Source of the DNA: Bifidobacterium callimiconis
GTDB lineage: Bacteria > Actinomycetota > Actinomycetes > Actinomycetales > Bifidobacteriaceae
Direction of reading: 5' to 3'
DNA length: 64,000 nucleotides
NCBI RefSeq assembly: GCF_003952005.1
Contig: NZ_QXGJ01000011.1
Span: 24,971 to 88,970 of the forward strand
In this document: one piece after another, positions 1 through 9,013 of the stretch
Layout: each line of letters starts with the position of its first letter
Numbering within the stretch: the stretch's first letter is position 1
Made by a program: the position numbers and the translations under genes
Notes under the pieces: model-generated
What the model was told of the DNA's origin: nothing
The model's input: the letters and a program-made list of their open reading frames with translations, nothing else
The model's database searches: none

Positions 1-414
1 ATCCTGCGCGCCGGTCTCGGCATGCTCGACGGCATGATGAAGCTGCTGCCCACCGCCGAAGTCGGCTTCCTCGGCATGAAGCGTGACGAGCAGACTCTCG
101 ACATCATCACTTACGCGAACCGTCTGCCCGACGATCTGACCGGCCGCCACGTGTTCCTCGTGGACCCGATGCTCGCCACCGGCGGCACCCTCGTGGCCGC
201 GATCCACTACCTCGCCGAGCGTGGTGCCCGCGAGATCACCTGCATCGACGTGCTTGCCGCGCCGGAAGGCCTCAAGCGCCTCGAGAAGGAAGTCAACCCG
301 GACGTCAACTTCAAGGTCGTGGTGGCCGCGGTCGACGATCACCTCAACGATCAGGCGTACATCGTGCCGGGCCTCGGAGATGCGGGCGACCGCCTCTATG
401 GCGTGGTCGACTGA
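1..414 (+). CDS. upp: Uracil phosphoribosyltransferase, C-terminal part (cut by window edge)
   Basis: The reading frame is open from the first base, so the gene starts outside the window and about 137 C-terminal residues are visible. The PRPP-binding stretch [10 protein letters not shown] and the uracil-binding end ([14 protein letters not shown]) are those of Upp, which makes UMP from uracil and PRPP in pyrimidine salvage. The stop TGA is at 412-414. It is followed by a long inverted repeat and then rlmH. Confidence 0.95.
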   Translation: MLRAGLGMLDGMMKLLPTAEVGFLGMKRDEQTLDIITYANRLPDDLTGRHVFLVDPMLATGGTLVAAIHYLAERGAREITCIDVLAAPEGLKRLEKEVNPDVNFKVVVAAVDDHLNDQAYIVPGLGDAGDRLYGVVD

Positions 415-464
415 TCAGGCAATCTGAATCTGTAGGTTTCGCCTCGATCTCTTGATGCTTTGGC

Positions 465-590
465 GTGGAGGGAGGGGCATGCGTTTCTCGATACACTCAA
501 GGCCGTTCGGCCTCGCTCCGGGATTTGTTTGCGAAGCATAACAAATCCCTTCGCTGCTTACGATCGAGAAACGCATGCCCCTCCCTCCAC
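465..590. repeat. Long inverted repeat, family A copy 1 (structured intergenic element)
   Basis: A 28-bp arm (465-492) pairs perfectly with 563-590. Inside are the conserved core ACACTCAAGGCCGTTCGGCC (493-512, itself a hairpin), then TCGCTCCG, a second stem (520-530 with 540-549) and CGCTGCTTACGAT. Other copies are at 63160-63283 and, in the opposite orientation, at 63353-63486 and 40703-40831. The core is conserved while the arms differ between copies but remain complementary. It fills most of the gap between upp and rlmH. Confidence 0.85.
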
Positions 591-687
591 TTGCGTGTAT
601 CGGAATTTGGGGCGCGGGTACGGCATCTGGAGCCCGACAGGGAACAGCGAGGCGGTCGGGGCCCGGGAAGGGAAAGGAAAGAGGAGT

Positions 688-1167
688 ATGAGGATTACGG
701 TTATTGGGGTGGGGAAGATCAAGGAGCGGTATCTGCGCGACGGCATCGCGGAGTACGCCAAACGACTTGGCCGCTACTGCAAGCTCGACATCGTGGAAGT
801 GGCCGACGAGAAGACGCCCGAGCATGCGAGCGAAGGCGTGGAACGACTGATCAAGGCCAAGGAGGGCGAGCGCATCGCCAAGCATCTGCGCGACGACGCG
901 TACGTGATCGCACTGGCGATCGACGGCAAACAGTCGACGTCGGAACAGTTCGCCCGGCAGATCAACGATCTCGGTCTGCACGGCATGAGTCACATCCAGT
1001 TCGTGATCGGCGGATCGATCGGTCTGGATGATGCGATTCTGAAGCGCGCGGACTATCACCTGAGCTTCTCCAAGATGACGTTCCCGCATCAGCTCATGCG
1101 CATGGTGCTGCTTGAGCAGATCTACCGCGCGTACAAGATCAACGCGGGCGAGCCGTATCACAAGTAG
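688..1167 (+). CDS. rlmH: 23S rRNA pseudouridine(1915) N3-methyltransferase RlmH
   Basis: A 159-residue SPOUT methyltransferase of the usual length. It methylates pseudouridine 1915 in helix 69 of 23S rRNA on assembled ribosomes, using S-adenosylmethionine. The SAM-binding knot is visible as [11 protein letters not shown] followed by the C-terminal [20 protein letters not shown] and [15 protein letters not shown] chose the ATG at 688 because it is preceded by AAAGAGGAG and matches the family N terminus ([13 protein letters not shown]); the frame is open further upstream but that part has no family similarity. Confidence 0.95.
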   Translation: MRITVIGVGKIKERYLRDGIAEYAKRLGRYCKLDIVEVADEKTPEHASEGVERLIKAKEGERIAKHLRDDAYVIALAIDGKQSTSEQFARQINDLGLHGMSHIQFVIGGSIGLDDAILKRADYHLSFSKMTFPHQLMRMVLLEQIYRAYKINAGEPYHK

Positions 1168-1248
1168 TTCAGGCGGTGCGATACGAAATTGAGAAGCTGC
1201 GCCGATAGACAAGCGGACCAAGGCGAACCGGAATAGATCGGGGTTGGT

Positions 1249-1368
1249 TCCCTCCCTCTGTCACGGCTTTGCCGTGACATCTCCCTCCCATGGAGGGAGA
1301 ACGCGGGTATGCAGTGTGCTCCCTCCATGGGAGGGAGCCGGACGGCGAAGCCGTACTGAGGGAGGGAT
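1249..1368. repeat. Pair of family B palindromes in opposite orientation
   Basis: Two units face each other. 1249-1298 reads CCCTCCCTCtGTC-hairpin-GACATCTCCCTCC and 1318-1368 is its inverted partner ending GACTGAGGGAGG-like. Each unit has a GGAGGGAG stem and a short variable hairpin (CACGGCTTTGCCGTG in the first, ACGGCGAAGCCGT in the second). It lies between the convergent genes rlmH and the GDPD gene and could act as a bidirectional terminator. Confidence 0.8.
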
Positions 1369-1386
1369 CCGCCCCACCCCGCTCCC

Positions 1387-2487
1387 CTACTTCGCGGGGG
1401 CTCCGGGCACGAACGCCTCGAAGATCATGTGATCGAAGTACGGCGCGGACCGCTGGAATTCCACGGAACTACGCACCGTCCACGACACGGTGGTCGCGCC
1501 GAGCTTGCGCGCGAACCGCACCTGGGCGCTGTCGCCGCCATGCCAGTCATAGGCCACGAAATCCGGGCGCCCCAGCCAGTTGAACACGAGCAGGCCGCAC
1601 AGCCAATCCTTCCAGTTCTTGGCCGGATTGCCCTCCTCCGCCAGCTGTCCGCGGTTCACCTCGGGGCAGTGCTGCCGGTACCAACGCACGGCACTCGGAT
1701 GGAACGACTCGATCACGTACGGTCCGTCGTACGCGGCCAGCAGCTCGGAACCCTTCCGCATCAGCTCCTCGCAGGAATCATCCCAACCGTAGCCGTCGAA
1801 CTTGTACTCCACGATGATCGGCACACGCCCGCCCACCACAGCGAGCACGTCGGAGAACAGCGGCACATGCTGGTAGTAGCCGGCCGGCTTCTCATCCCAC
1901 TTGCCGTCGGCGCGCGTGGCCGCCACGGCGTCGCCCGGCTTGGCCGGATCGGGGAACAACGGAATACGAGTCAGCTCGTCGTAGGTCAGATCCTTGATCT
2001 TCCGCGGATCGCCGGCCACACGCTTGAGATCGGCATCATGCACGACCACCACCTGACCGTCGCGCGTCAACTGCAGATCAAGTTCGATGCCATACCCGGC
2101 CTCACGCGCGGCCGCGAACGAAGCGAGCGAGTTCTCCGGCGCGATCGGACCGTCGAAGTCGGCGCTGCCATAGCCGGCCTTGAGCGCGCTGCGCCGGGCG
2201 AGATCCACGTACGCGCAGCGCTCGCTCACCGTGCCGACGGACAGTCCGGAACCGGCGTCGTGCAGTCCGCGATGCGCGTAGTGCACGTACGGAATGGACG
2301 GCACACGATAGCGGCGGGTCTCGATGCGCGAGCGCGGGGCCAACGCCCATGCGCCGATTCCGGCGGCCATGCCTCCGGTGATCACGGCGTTGCGGAACAA
2401 CGCACCGAGGCCGAATCCCCCCAATCCCCTGCCATGCTTGGCGAGTTTTGCCGATCGAACCGCAACCGTCTTTGCCCTACGCGACAT
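1387..2487 (-). CDS. Glycerophosphodiester phosphodiesterase family protein, membrane-anchored
   Basis: 366 residues. The GDPD signature is YAHRGLHDAG, then PENSLASFAAAREAGYGIELDLQLTRDG and VVHDADLKRV. These carry the catalytic His, Arg, Glu and Asp residues of the TIM barrel that hydrolyses glycerophosphodiesters. A basic N terminus is followed by a hydrophobic segment (about residues 30-50), so the domain is probably held at the outside of the membrane. The ATG at 2487 is chosen because a perfect CAGGAGG lies just upstream; an in-frame extension to 2547 has no such site. The gene is convergent with rlmH. Confidence 0.85.
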   Translation of the reverse strand: MSRRAKTVAVRSAKLAKHGRGLGGFGLGALFRNAVITGGMAAGIGAWALAPRSRIETRRYRVPSIPYVHYAHRGLHDAGSGLSVGTVSERCAYVDLARRSALKAGYGSADFDGPIAPENSLASFAAAREAGYGIELDLQLTRDGQVVVVHDADLKRVAGDPRKIKDLTYDELTRIPLFPDPAKPGDAVAATRADGKWDEKPAGYYQHVPLFSDVLAVVGGRVPIIVEYKFDGYGWDDSCEELMRKGSELLAAYDGPYVIESFHPSAVRWYRQHCPEVNRGQLAEEGNPAKNWKDWLCGLLVFNWLGRPDFVAYDWHGGDSAQVRFARKLGATTVSWTVRSSVEFQRSAPYFDHMIFEAFVPGAPAK

Positions 2488-2750
2488 CGGTACCTCCTGA
2501 CTGGCCGTTTTCAGCCTGACCGCAGTCGTCCGCATCATCCGTTTCAACGACCCGCGGAGCGCTCCCCATGGTGTCGAACACGACGGATCAGACGACGTTT
2601 CTTCCCGTCATTATCGCCCAAACCGCGCACAACACCCAGTGCGACAAGCCGCCAAATTCGGCACGACGCCCGACGCACACCGAATCTTCAATATCGCGCA
2701 TATCGCCGCTCGCGGCATCATCACCGATCGCGGCCACGATTACGGTCCAT

Positions 2751-2945
2751 CACGGAACTTCATCGGAACGTAATCGGAACGATGTTCATGAGTACGTTCC
2801 GTCGAGAACCGTCAACGGAACGTAACCGAAGAGGCGCGTTCGAGTACGTTCCGTCATGCGTTACGAACGCATCGTAACCGAAACGTCTCATCCGAGTACG
2901 GTCCGTTGTGAATCCATGCCGAAACGTAATCGAATGCACGCGGCC
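2751..2945. repeat. Tandem degenerate repeat with internal inverted halves (about 53 bp unit)
   Basis: Three to four imperfect units of about 53 bp each run CGGAACGTAAYCGAA ... GAGTACGTTCCGTC, starting near 2765, 2817, 2872 and 2921. The two halves of each unit are complementary, so each can form a hairpin. The block fills much of the 680-bp gap between the divergent GDPD and serine dehydratase genes. I see no credible gene in that gap. Confidence 0.7.
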
Positions 2946-3166
2946 CGATTCCAGTGCCGGCACTCAACCGCTCGGCGCCGTCACCGCCGCCACCACCGGC
3001 ACTACCATCACCACCTCCGTCACCATCACCGAATCACCTGGCGACATTCGCGCGTCTGTTCGTAACAGTCGCCGTTGCGTTGGTCGTTTATGCTTGTGCC
3101 GAAGTCGACGGACCTCATACCTTTCCGGGCCTGCCGACCGGTCCGACCCACCCTGAAGGAGGCACG

Positions 3167-4660
3167 ATGCTGAGCGTAACGGACATGTTTTCGACTGGCA
3201 TCGGACCGTCGTCGTCGCATACCGTGGGTCCCATGCGCGCGGCATGCGAGTTCGTGACGTCGCTACACGAGCGCGAGATTCTCGACCATACGAATCGCGT
3301 GCGCGTGGTGCTGTCGGGATCGCTGGCGCAGACCGGACTGGGTCATGGCACTGATCGAGCGGTGCTGGCCGGGCTGGAAGGCAAACGTCCGGAGACGGTG
3401 GATCCACAGGATGTGCTGCATGATCTGGATCGGTGCAGTGAGCGCGGTTCGGTGACGCTGGCCGGCGTGCATGAGGTGCCGTTCGCACGTGACGACATCG
3501 AGTTCAATACGTGGCATGCGCCGCGTTTGCATCCGAATCGTATGGAGTTTCAGGCGTTGGATGCCAAGGGGCATGTGATCGCATCCGCGGTGATCTATTC
3601 GATCGGTGGCGGGTTCATTGCGTACGAGGAGGAGCTGCTGCGGCAGCGCGAGGCGCAGAAGCGCGCGGCCCGGCGCACCGACAGCACGAGCGTGGCGCCT
3701 GGCGTGGGCGGCGGTTCCGGGAGCGGCGAGCGTGGCGGTGGTGCCGACGATGGGTCGACCGTGCCGTATCCGTTTACGTCGGCGGCGGAACTGTTGGCCA
3801 TGTGCGATCGGGAGCGGTGTTCCATCGCGGAGATCATGCGGCGCAATGAAGCGGCAATACGCCCGGCCGAGGAGACGCGCGCGGCGATGTTTCACGTGTG
3901 GAAGACCATGCGCGACTGCGTGATCAATGGGTGCACGAGTACTGTGAAAACACTGCCCGGAGGGCTTAATGTTCCACGCCGCGCAGCACCGTTGTATCAA
4001 CGTCTTCGTCCGCGTGGGCACGATATTTTCGAGGGGAATGTTTCACGTGAAACATTCCATGAAAACGCGTCGGACGGCGAGTGGGTGGATCTGTTCGCGC
4101 TGGCCGTGAGCGAGGAGAACGCCGGCGGCGGTCGCATCGTGACTGCGCCGACGAACGGTTCGGCCGGCATCATCCCCGCCGTGCTGCACTACTACTGGTG
4201 GCTCACCGAAGGTGCGAGTCTGGACGGCGTCTGCGATTTTCTGCTTACCGCCACCGCCGTGGGATATCTGTTCAAGCGCAACGCGTCGATCTCCGGCGCC
4301 GAGGTCGGCTGCCAGGGCGAGGTCGGCTCGGCGTGCTCGATGGCGGCGGCGGGACTGTGTGCAGTACTCGGTGGCACGCCGCATCAGATCGAGAACGCGG
4401 CGGAGATCGGCATCGAACACAATCTCGGCCTCACCTGCGATCCGATCGGCGGACTCGTGCAGATCCCCTGCATCGAGCGCAACGCCATGGCCGCCAACAC
4501 CGCCATCAATGCGGCACGCATGGCACTGCTCGGCAACGGCTCGCACATCGTCTCGCTCGACTCCGCCATCCGCACCATGAAGGAGACCGGCCGCGACATG
4601 ATGAGCAAATATAAGGAGACGTCGGAAGGCGGCCTCGCCGTCAACGTAACCGAATGCTGA
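3167..4660 (+). CDS. sdaA: L-serine ammonia-lyase (iron-sulfur dependent)
   Basis: 497 residues, single-chain type with the beta domain first ([22 protein letters not shown]) and the catalytic alpha domain after it. It deaminates L-serine to pyruvate and ammonia. The cluster cysteines are visible in [10 protein letters not shown] and [15 protein letters not shown]. The ATG at 3167 has GAAGGAGG upstream; an in-frame extension upstream is proline-rich and not family-like. Two stretches look inserted: a Gly/Ser-rich linker (about residues 170-195) and the segment around NVSRETFH, which is encoded by a perfect parS sequence. Confidence 0.93.
   Translation: MLSVTDMFSTGIGPSSSHTVGPMRAACEFVTSLHEREILDHTNRVRVVLSGSLAQTGLGHGTDRAVLAGLEGKRPETVDPQDVLHDLDRCSERGSVTLAGVHEVPFARDDIEFNTWHAPRLHPNRMEFQALDAKGHVIASAVIYSIGGGFIAYEEELLRQREAQKRAARRTDSTSVAPGVGGGSGSGERGGGADDGSTVPYPFTSAAELLAMCDRERCSIAEIMRRNEAAIRPAEETRAAMFHVWKTMRDCVINGCTSTVKTLPGGLNVPRRAAPLYQRLRPRGHDIFEGNVSRETFHENASDGEWVDLFALAVSEENAGGGRIVTAPTNGSAGIIPAVLHYYWWLTEGASLDGVCDFLLTATAVGYLFKRNASISGAEVGCQGEVGSACSMAAAGLCAVLGGTPHQIENAAEIGIEHNLGLTCDPIGGLVQIPCIERNAMAANTAINAARMALLGNGSHIVSLDSAIRTMKETGRDMMSKYKETSEGGLAVNVTEC
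4035..4058. promoter_or_regulatory. parS: parS-like ParB binding site inside sdaA
   Basis: TGTTTCACGTGAAACA is at 4039-4054 and the palindrome extends perfectly to 24 bp (4035-4058). This is the widely conserved chromosomal parS consensus bound by ParB (Spo0J). It is translated in sdaA as NVSRETF. A second 16-bp copy is at 61862-61877. Confidence 0.85.
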
Positions 4661-4711
4661 GCCAGCGAATCTCCGGGTGGTCTGCCCCCGCTCGCCCCGG
4701 CGCTGAATCCG

Positions 4712-4867
4712 GTTTTGGTAGTCAAGACGCGACATTTTCCAACTTGGTAGTCGAAACGTGACGTTTCGGAGGATTGTTACCCCTCACAATGTTGCGTTTC
4801 GACTACCAAGTTCGCTCCGACTACCAAGAAATGTTGCGATAGTCCATGTTCGTTCCGACTACCAAAA
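4712..4867. repeat. Family C inverted array (TTGGTAGTC units), copy 1
   Basis: Two forward units of the type TTGGTAGTCGAAACGTGAC, then a centre around 4770-4790 (GATTGTTACCCCTCACAATG), then inverted units GTTTCGACTACCAA, TCCGACTACCAA and TTCCGACTACCAA. An extra segment, ATGTTGCGATAGTCCATG, sits between the last two inverted units. It lies between the convergent sdaA and GPH transporter genes. Confidence 0.8.
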
Positions 4868-4900
4868 CCAGCCCGTCCCCAACGACCGCGCCCGGAAACG

Positions 4901-4942
4901 CCAAAAAGTGTCCCGCGGACGACTGATATCCGCGGGACACCT
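4901..4942 (-). terminator. Intrinsic terminator downstream of the GPH transporter gene
   Basis: A 12-bp perfect stem (4908-4919 with 4929-4940, GTGTCCCGCGGA and its complement) with a 9-nt loop. On the minus strand it is followed by a TTTTT run. It would end transcripts from the transporter gene, whose stop is at 5107. Confidence 0.7.
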
Positions 4943-5106
4943 CAAGGCGTGAAACGAAAACAATGTAGTACGGAGAGTTGGTCTTACAGGCGGCTCCTTT
5001 TCTTGGTTTCCTAGGGTTGGGTACCGATCCGGCACCAACGTTTGGCTGCTAACCGTCGGACATCAGCAGCCAGGGCAGGCGTCGATTGGCAGCGACGGCA
5101 GATGGA

Positions 5107-6528
5107 TCAGGCTTCGGCAGCCGCGGCGGCGGCGTGACGTTCGGCGAGCTCCTTCTTGATCTGCGGCTCCATCTTCTCGAAACGACGGTAGAAGAGCATG
5201 ATCACGGCCACGATGATGTAGACGATGATCGGCAGCCAGATGAAGCAGAAGCTGATGGCGTCCTGTGCGGACTGCGACTGGGTCGCGAGGTTCGCGTCAT
5301 AGCCGGCCGCACCCATGATCTCCAGCGGCAGGAAGGCGCCGAAGCCGGAACCGACCTGGATGCAGAAGGCGGAGCCGACGGCGGTCAGGAAGCCGGCCGC
5401 GTGCACGCCGGTCTTCCACTCGCCGTAGTCGACGGTGTCGGCCAGCATGCCGAACGGCATACCGATGGCGATGGCGGCGCCGAGCACGCCGATGGTCCAG
5501 AAGGCGACCAGGAGCGGCACGTTCTGACCGGCGAGCGGCATGAGGGCCTGGCCGATGCCGCCGATGGCGAGACCGATGAGCATGGTCAGGGTCTTGTTCT
5601 TGGTCTTGTTGGCGATGATCGGCATGGCGATGGTGCCGAGCAGGCCGACGACCTGCACGCCGTTGAAGAGGGAGGTGAGATCGCGGTTGTTGAGCACGTA
5701 CTGGGCGTAGTAGGTGGACACACCATTACGGGTGGACTGGGCGATCCAGTAGATGAGGAAGGCGACCACGAGGATGATCCACGGCCAGTTGCCCTTGGCG
5801 GCCTTGAGGGAATCCTTCAGCGGAATCGACTTGTTGAGTTCGGGGTGGTAGTTGTGCTCGGTGAGGTTCTTGAAGGAGAACAGCAGCAGCACGATGGCGA
5901 CGATGCCCCAGATCGCGGTGACGATCATGAAGCCGGTCTTGTCACCGCCGCCGAAATGCACGCCGAACCAGCCGACCAGCGGGATGGTGAAGGACGAGGT
6001 GATGAAGGAGCCGATCTGACCGCCGGCCATACGGAACGAGTTGGCGTTGTTGCGCTCGGTCGGATCGTCGGTGAGGTTCGGCAGGATGGCGGTGATCGGG
6101 GTCTGGATGCCGGTGTAGACGGCGCCGGCGGCCAGAATGTAGGTGATCAGGGCGTACCAGAACTTCGGCGCGCCGTCGGGCAGACTCGGAGCGGTGAACG
6201 CGATGAACACGGTCACGGCGAACGGGACGCACAGCCACAGGAACCACGGACGGCTCTGGCCCCACTTGGTGTTGGTGTGGTCCACGATGGAGCCCCACAC
6301 CACGGCGGAGATCGCGTCGGCGAAGCGTGCGACCAGCAGGATGGTGCCGGCGCCCAGCGCGCCGGCGGCCGGGATGTGGAACACGTTCGTGTAGAAGTAC
6401 ATGATGTACGAGGAGATCGTCACGTACAGCAGGTTGCCCGCCATATCGGTGAAGGAGTAGGCGATCTTCTCCTTTGTGGTGAGCCTGATCGCCGAAGCGG
6501 TCGAAGCGGTCTTGGTTGTTGCGCTCAT
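5107..6528 (-). CDS. GPH-family sugar:cation symporter
   Basis: 473 residues with about 12 hydrophobic segments. It has glycoside-pentoside-hexuronide symporter features: TTKEKIAYSFTDMAGNLLY at the N terminus, the loop DHTNTKWGQSRPW after TM2-TM4, and PFGMLADTVDYGEWKTG near the C-terminal half. It probably imports an oligosaccharide or glycoside in symport with a cation. The adjacent GH127 gene, read in the same direction 147 bp upstream, suggests an arabinofuranosyl or arabinobiose substrate; that is inference. The ATG at 6528 is preceded by AAGAAGGAAA. Confidence 0.88.
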   Translation of the reverse strand: MSATTKTASTASAIRLTTKEKIAYSFTDMAGNLLYVTISSYIMYFYTNVFHIPAAGALGAGTILLVARFADAISAVVWGSIVDHTNTKWGQSRPWFLWLCVPFAVTVFIAFTAPSLPDGAPKFWYALITYILAAGAVYTGIQTPITAILPNLTDDPTERNNANSFRMAGGQIGSFITSSFTIPLVGWFGVHFGGGDKTGFMIVTAIWGIVAIVLLLFSFKNLTEHNYHPELNKSIPLKDSLKAAKGNWPWIILVVAFLIYWIAQSTRNGVSTYYAQYVLNNRDLTSLFNGVQVVGLLGTIAMPIIANKTKNKTLTMLIGLAIGGIGQALMPLAGQNVPLLVAFWTIGVLGAAIAIGMPFGMLADTVDYGEWKTGVHAAGFLTAVGSAFCIQVGSGFGAFLPLEIMGAAGYDANLATQSQSAQDAISFCFIWLPIIVYIIVAVIMLFYRRFEKMEPQIKKELAERHAAAAAAEA

Positions 6529-6675
6529 GGTTTCCTTCTTCGTTGATTGTGGCATGAGTGTGCCATTGGGTTATAGAGCCCCCTTACCCCCGCTCGAACA
6601 ACGGCAAAAGAGCGAGGGATGAGGGCAAATCTTGAATTATCGGAGGGATGATGATCGAGGATTGGATCCGTCGAA

Positions 6676-8679
6676 TCAGAAATCGGAGTCGAACCACACC
6701 TGCATTTGACCGACCTCGCGATTAGCCCAGGCGTAGTACGGAATCAGTTTCAACGTGGCCTGTGTCGGCGCGGCGATGCCGGCGGCCACGTCGGCATACA
6801 GCGGGGCGTCGGCCTCCTCGTCCACGCGCTTGGCGGCGGGAACGGTGAGCACGGTCACGCCGTCGAGCTCGTCGGAACGGTATTCGGCGGTGGCGCCGGA
6901 CACCGCGGCCGCGGACAGACGGTAGTTCCACAGCGGCCCCTCGTTGTCGGCCTCCTCGGCGCAGTACACGACCGGGCCGCGCATCACGGCGACCTTGCCG
7001 GCGTCCTGACGCACGGCGTTCTTGGAACGCATGAACTTCACGCGCATGTCCAGACCGAGCCTGATCACCACGGCGGTGCCGGACGCGACCTCGACGGTCA
7101 CGAATCCGTCGTTCACCGGAAGATCGGCGGCGTCGGCGCCGTTCACGGTAAGCGTGTACCGGCCGGCAGACCACGATGGGATGCGCACCAAGAACCTCAC
7201 GCCCTCAACGCCCTTCGGCACGGTCACCGTGAAACGAACGTCGCCGTCCCACGGGAAGTCGGACTCCTGCACCACCTTCACGCCATCGAAGAACTCCGCC
7301 TCGTTGGCGATGAACTGGTGGGCGACGATCGTGCGGTCGGACTCGCGCACGTTGTACAGATAGCGGTCGATCGAGGCGATGAAGCGGGCGATGTTCGCCG
7401 GGCAGCACGCGCAGCCGAACCATTCGGCGCGGTGCATGAGCACATGCGCCTGATCGGGATTGTGCGCGCTGGCCTTCGGATCGGCCTCGAGCGGATTCAC
7501 GTAGTAGAAGTGCTTGCCGTCGAGCGCGATGCCGGAGATGCCACCGTTGAAGATCTCCTTCTCCAGCACGTCGGCGTACTCGCCGCGCGGCGCGATGTCG
7601 AGCATCTGACGGGCCACGAAACTCAGGCCCACGGACGCGCACGACTCGCCGTACATGGTCTCGTTCGGCAGATCGTAGTCGTAGGTGAACGCCTCACCGA
7701 TATGCGTGGAGCCGATGCCGCCGGTGATGTACATGCGACGGCGAACGATGTCCTCCCATAGGCGCTGCGCGGTTTCCACAAGTTCGGCGTCCTTGGTCAG
7801 ACGGGCCACATGCGCCACGGCGGTGAGCAGATACACCACGCGCACGGCATGGCCCTCGGCGGTCTGCTGCCGGCGGATCGGACGGGCCGACTGCGTGTAC
7901 TCGTGCGTCCAACCGCGCATCTGCGGGAAGATGTCGGTGGAGCCGTTGCCGATCTTCGCGTTCTGCTTGTCGTAGAACGCGGGATCTTGGCCACGCACGT
8001 CGATGAAGAACTTCGACAACGTCAGATAGCGCTGCTCACCGGTCACCTCGTAGAGGCGCGCGAGCGCCAGCTCGATCTCCGGGTGGCCGTCGGAACCGTG
8101 GATCTTGCCGTCCTCGGGGCCGAAGTTGGCGTCCAGACAGTCGGCCATCTTCCTCGCCACATCGAGCGCCTGCTCGTTGCCTGTCACCTCGTAGTAGGCC
8201 ACGGCCGCCTCGATGTAATGGCCCATCACGTACATCTCGTGCGACTGCTGGATCTGCGTGAAGCGCTCGCGGGTCTCGAACGCGCCGGACTTGATGATGT
8301 ACGGGGTGTCGAGGTAGCCGTCCTCGCGCTGGGCGCGGGCGATCAGGTCCACAAGGCTATCGCACAGTTCGCGCAGATCGGCGTCGTTGGTATAGGCGAG
8401 CGCGTAGGCGGCCTCCTCGAGCCACTTGTACACGTCGGAGTCCTGGAAGACGAAGCCCTTGAACGGGCCTTCCTCGTCGCCGGCCGCGATGCGCAGGTTG
8501 CGTACGGCGCGGCTGTAGTGGTTGTCGATGTCCTGCTTGGCGCCGGAGGGGTCCTCGGGGATGTCGATCTCACGTTCGTCGTTGATGACCGACCACTGGT
8601 AGGGGATGACCTCCTTGGCCACGTTCTCGCGGTAGCGTGTCCAGAAAGGCGACGTTACCTTCACTGTCGTCGTGCTCAT
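6676..8679 (-). CDS. hypBA1: GH127 beta-L-arabinofuranosidase (HypBA1-like)
   Basis: 667 residues, close to the family length. The zinc and nucleophile site of GH127 is visible: GES-C at residues 344-347 (Glu345, Cys347) and WFGCACCPAN at 420-428 (Cys425, Cys426). Glu329 in HIGEA corresponds to the acid/base position. The enzyme releases beta-1,2-linked L-arabinofuranose from hydroxyproline-linked arabinan. No signal peptide is seen, so it probably acts inside the cell on imported arabinobiose. It appears to be transcribed with the GPH symporter and is divergent from a LacI regulator, the usual layout of a bifidobacterial sugar locus. It could also be a GH127 member acting on another furanoside. 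Confidence 0.88.
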   Translation of the reverse strand: MSTTTVKVTSPFWTRYRENVAKEVIPYQWSVINDEREIDIPEDPSGAKQDIDNHYSRAVRNLRIAAGDEEGPFKGFVFQDSDVYKWLEEAAYALAYTNDADLRELCDSLVDLIARAQREDGYLDTPYIIKSGAFETRERFTQIQQSHEMYVMGHYIEAAVAYYEVTGNEQALDVARKMADCLDANFGPEDGKIHGSDGHPEIELALARLYEVTGEQRYLTLSKFFIDVRGQDPAFYDKQNAKIGNGSTDIFPQMRGWTHEYTQSARPIRRQQTAEGHAVRVVYLLTAVAHVARLTKDAELVETAQRLWEDIVRRRMYITGGIGSTHIGEAFTYDYDLPNETMYGESCASVGLSFVARQMLDIAPRGEYADVLEKEIFNGGISGIALDGKHFYYVNPLEADPKASAHNPDQAHVLMHRAEWFGCACCPANIARFIASIDRYLYNVRESDRTIVAHQFIANEAEFFDGVKVVQESDFPWDGDVRFTVTVPKGVEGVRFLVRIPSWSAGRYTLTVNGADAADLPVNDGFVTVEVASGTAVVIRLGLDMRVKFMRSKNAVRQDAGKVAVMRGPVVYCAEEADNEGPLWNYRLSAAAVSGATAEYRSDELDGVTVLTVPAAKRVDEEADAPLYADVAAGIAAPTQATLKLIPYYAWANREVGQMQVWFDSDF

Positions 8680-8952
8680 GTAGCTGCCCTTTCATTGTTT
8701 CACGGTTGCGCGCATATGCGATTTTGCATACGCGGATCCCGTGATGTCCCATCGTTTCGTTGTCGCGGTTTTCGCAGAGCTTCCCCCATGGTCTGGCCAT
8801 TGCGTATCGGCGGAAAACTACTCCATCGAGTCCGCCCATGAAGCATGATCGCTGGAATCCCGGCCATGGAACCCAATCGATCAGCCCCTGCGATTGCTGT
8901 TGACTGTGATATTAAGAGACCGTTTTTCGCCTTGTGCCCGGTTGTTGCGAAA

Positions 8953-8966
8953 GGGAAAATTTTCCC
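8953..8966. promoter_or_regulatory. Candidate LacI operator between GH127 and lacI genes
   Basis: GGGAAAATTTTCCC is a perfect 14-bp palindrome in the 334-bp divergent intergenic region, 48 bp before the LacI start codon. A second inverted pair, TATGC and GCATA, occurs around 8713-8728 near the GH127 start. Binding by the adjacent LacI protein is inferred from position only. Confidence 0.45.
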
Positions 8967-9013
8967 ATATCGTGGAGGCTGCGACGACATGACTACGACG
9001 GAAAGAGGCGACG

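Noticed and set aside
465..590. CRISPR array or transposon end
   Set aside because: No regularly spaced direct repeats with unique spacers, and no transposase gene nearby. The structure is a single inverted element.
460..687. N-terminal extension of rlmH
   Set aside because: The extra 76 residues read through the family A palindrome and do not resemble RlmH; the ATG at 688 has a good ribosome site.
4943..5106. tRNA gene downstream of the GPH transporter
   Set aside because: Some short inverted stretches exist, but no cloverleaf with T-arm GGTTCRA and 3' acceptor pairing could be built.
5086..6546. Long plus-strand ORF opposite the GPH transporter gene
   Set aside because: Its composition (His, Gly, Asp, Val rich) is that of an antisense shadow frame, and the minus-strand frame has clear symporter motifs and a ribosome site.
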